Shown: positions 61,419-64,000 of the stretch, piece after piece
How the letters are laid out: every line of letters begins with the position of its first letter
Position numbering within the stretch: the first letter of the stretch is position 1
Assembly (NCBI GenBank): GCA_030544235.1
Contig: CM060465.1
Location: 26,544,988-26,608,987 of the forward strand
DNA from: Lepturacanthus savala
Lineage: Eukaryota; Chordata; Actinopteri; Scombriformes; Trichiuridae
Length of the DNA stretch: 64,000 nucleotides
Direction of reading: 5' to 3'
Made by a program: the position numbers and the translations under genes
Notes under the pieces: generated by a model
The model's database searches: none
What the model was told of the DNA's origin: nothing
Seen by the model: only the letters and a program-made list of their open reading frames with translations

Positions 61419-63189
61419 CGCGTTTACTCCCACCACCGCCACCACCCCCTCCTCCTCCGAACACACTGCGCTCCCACACTTCTGATCCAGCTTCTCAGTG
61501 TGACAGCGTCCTCTCCTCCTCACCGCCGCCGCCACTGGGACAAATCGCAGTGCCATCATGCGTCACGCTTAAATGCCCCCCCCAACACACACACAGATGC
61601 ACACACTCACACACGAAACCACCCCTCACCCTCTTTCTTTTCTCCAGCTCTGTCTCTGTTGCTCTGTACCCCCCACTACTCCTCCTCCTCCCTCTCCACC
61701 CCAATCTACCCCCTTAAACCTCCCGTCTTTCTGTAGTTGCCCCCTTTCCTACTGTTACAAAACAAATCTCCCTTCTGACAGCATAATTCACCGGGCCAAG
61801 CCCACGGAGGCGACTCAGGACGCACGGGGCCTCCTCAGCTGACCTCCGCTGGGGACCCGGGTGGTTGTTTCCCCACATAACCCCGGCCTCCAATCAGCCG
61901 AGGGCCAACAGAAAGAAAAAGAGGGGCGACTCGAGAGGATTCAAACCGGTGGCCCCTGTGTATGCCTGAGTGAATGCAGTTGAGCCTAATACCCACTAAT
62001 CTGGTCATCAAATACCCCCACTGCCATGACTGGAAATCTGCTTTTTTTTTTTTTTTTTTTAATGTCCAGACAACGAGCGGGGCAGCAAGGGACGTCTGCG
62101 GCAAGCTGCCCAGCCGAAGCTGCTGTGAATGGAGATGGAGGGATAAAATGAAGGCAAGAAAAGAGACAGAGAGAAAGAAAGAGGCATGAGACAGTGAGAG
62201 AAGGTGAGGAAAAAGGAGGAATAGAGACTGAAATGAGGGAAGAGGTCATCTGAGGTGACCGCAGGCGTGTTTGTGTCTTTCCTCAACAGACAGAATCTAA
62301 ATGAAGTTATATACAGAATTTAATTCTGCAAATTAGTTTCTAGCCTCGTTAGTCGGCATCAGAAATATAACTCGCTTAAACAAAAACAAAAGGTAAGGTG
62401 TGCCAGATTTAGCTGCATTTAGTGGAAGAGACTTGAAAGAAATGCAATATAATATTCATAGGCATGTTTTAATTAGTATATAATACAATAAAAATACATA
62501 TTTGGGGAGTTTTTATTACCTTAGATTTAGATATTTATATCTACATGATGAGGATGTAGATGTAGATGTAGATCACAGTCAGCACAGACATGTGAATGTT
62601 AACCTGAAAGGAGAAAAGACTGCTAGTGCTAGCAAACACAAGTGCTGCAAAAGGCAACACCTTTGTGAAGCACAGATGGGTGCAGAAACTATGACAATAT
62701 AGTCTAAAATTCATGTTCCTGGGTGGAAGCTGTTTATATGCATGTCAGAAGTCAATATTGACTATCATATAAATGTGTCCCAGTGCACCGGCTCAGAAAA
62801 ACATGCACACATTCATTCATATAACTACAACTACTCAAATAAGGGACGCTTACAAGCATTGATAGTGGGAACCACAGCCAATAGCAGAACGTTGTAGGAC
62901 TTGTGACGCCAGGTGCGTTTATGTGAACTCAGGTCAAATCATTAACTCGATAAGACTATAAACTTTAAAATATGCCACTTCTTAAAAGTGTTTAGGAGCT
63001 GCTCATTAATCTATGATCATTTGAAAGAGCATCTTTACTTTCAATAGGTTATAGGTTGGTCATTCATGGATAGGTTTCTTTTTTTAAAATTTGTTCTACA
63101 TCAGATTCAACCACATATGTCCTTATCCTGTTGTCCTTATAAAGTGAAAGAGTGTGCCAGGTGTTACTAATTTGTGTTGGTAAATGCCC

Positions 63190-63465
63190 CACCAATCCCC
63201 ATATAAGGACATGAGACTGTGGGGATATGTGCACAAATATGAAAAGATATGTCAAATTCCAAGATGCAGGACAACATTTGGCCAATCATCCCTAATCAGT
63301 GCAAACACACACCTATGGAATTCCTTTCTATCAGAAATTAAATGTCAATCAGAATTGAAGAGGTTTAGTGTGTTAAAGTTAAATACTGGCTCAAGCAGCA
63401 GAAGAAGTGTGAACATTAATTTCTTGCAAGTCATTGTCAACATGAGAGCACTTTACTAATGTTTA
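63190..63465 (+). mobile_element. LINE ORF2 C-terminal relic
   Basis: The plus strand encodes IPRCRTTFGQSSL then THLWNSFLSEIK and SELKRFSVLKL. The pattern R.(R)T..G..S......(L)WN.(L)...IK......FK..LK is the usual C-terminal tail of many fish LINE reverse transcriptases. The following AT-rich 200 bp may be its 3' UTR. Confidence 0.6.
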
Positions 63466-63850
63466 TTGACAAATTTAGCTTATTTTTATCAGTAATTGAC
63501 AACAGCTTTATTCTGTTATTCATTATATTTGTGTCATTGTATTGTTCTATGCATATATAGTATATCTCATTGTATTTTTCCCTTTTTTGTGGCAATGTTG
63601 TATGTACTGTACTGTCCCTTAAACATAAAGTCATACACTACATCTTTTTGATGGACAATAATGTAAATTATTATTTAAGAAAAGCAAAATATTAGAATCT
63701 ATAAAAATGTTATTATAATTTAGTCCTATAATATCATACAACTGTAAGATTTAAGAAAACACAATTAATGAATGTCAGAATCTTTGTGATTCTTTAAGGT
63801 GCTTTTGGAGATAGTTGAAAAAAACACATCATCATGAAAAATAGCAGAAT

Positions 63851-63989
63851 TTAAATACTATTAGTCCTGTTCGGTCCAGTACTGGCATCCTCAGTGGCAG
63901 TGATGGCGAGCATCACATCCACAGCCGACTGCTGCATGTGTTTGACTGACAGACTGCCTGACTGTGACGACCATCTGTCAGCAGACTCC
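63851..63989 (-). CDS. Possible terminal exon of another minus-strand gene (very uncertain)
   Basis: After a possible acceptor TTGTCTAACAG the minus strand is open for 45 codons (ESADRWSSQSGSLSVKHMQQ, SAVDVMLAITATEDAST, GPNRTNSI) to TAA at 63851-63853. An AATAAA on the same strand lies at 63508-63513, beyond LINE debris. I recognise no family. A chance open stretch of this length is quite likely. Confidence 0.15.
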
Positions 63990-64000
63990 CTGTTAGACAA

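Noticed and set aside
61900..62000. tRNA B-box-like GGTTTGAATCC on the minus strand
   Set aside because: No convincing A box at the right spacing and no cloverleaf; too weak to call a tRNA or SINE.

Overview
The window is vertebrate, almost certainly teleost fish, genomic DNA. It is AT-rich and intron-rich, full of CA/TG microsatellites and fish-type dispersed repeats: a hAT DNA transposon, DANA/V-SINE-like SINEs, Tc1-like and LINE relics, and several copies of the family containing 'CCAGTGGTTCCCAACC'. No operons, prokaryotic signals or CRISPR arrays are present.

One gene dominates. It is a receptor-type protein tyrosine phosphatase zeta gene (ptprz1; I cannot tell the teleost a copy from the b copy), read on the minus strand from about 36.5 kb down past position 1. 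I could place 21 consecutive coding exons whose splice phases fit without a break (4,616 bp, 1,538 whole codons). They correspond in order and character to exons 2-22 of the mammalian gene. They encode the end of the signal-peptide junction and an acatalytic carbonic-anhydrase-like domain (exons 2-8), one fibronectin III domain (9-10), an acidic linker (11), one giant Ser/Thr/Pro-rich mucin/proteoglycan exon (12), the transmembrane helix (13), the juxtamembrane segment with a 21-nt microexon (14-16), and the first phosphatase domain D1 up to and including the Cys signature and Q-loop side (17-22). The rest of D1, D2 and the 3' end lie beyond position 1. Exon 1 (signal peptide) was not found.

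The sequence also shows how the gene may make its isoforms. A strong phase-compatible donor sits inside exon 12 at the place where the mammalian short receptor form is spliced. Exon 12 reads through its own donor to an in-frame stop followed by a poly(A) signal, a possible route to a secreted phosphacan-like form. The 7-residue microexon can be skipped in frame.

Layout: 1-7 kb, D1 and juxtamembrane exons, with a 624-bp hAT element (perfect 8-bp target duplication) in intron 15. 7-13.7 kb, introns 13 and 12 around the transmembrane exon. 13.7-16.2 kb, giant exon 12 and exon 11. 19-36.5 kb, FNIII and carbonic-anhydrase exons. 36.5-64 kb, no recognised coding exon; probably intron 1 or 5' flank, holding microsatellites, SINEs, a foldback MITE, a Tc1-like relic, LINE debris, a CpG-rich patch and a cluster of homeodomain-type TAATCC sites. 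A possible terminal exon of another minus-strand gene at the right edge is very uncertain.
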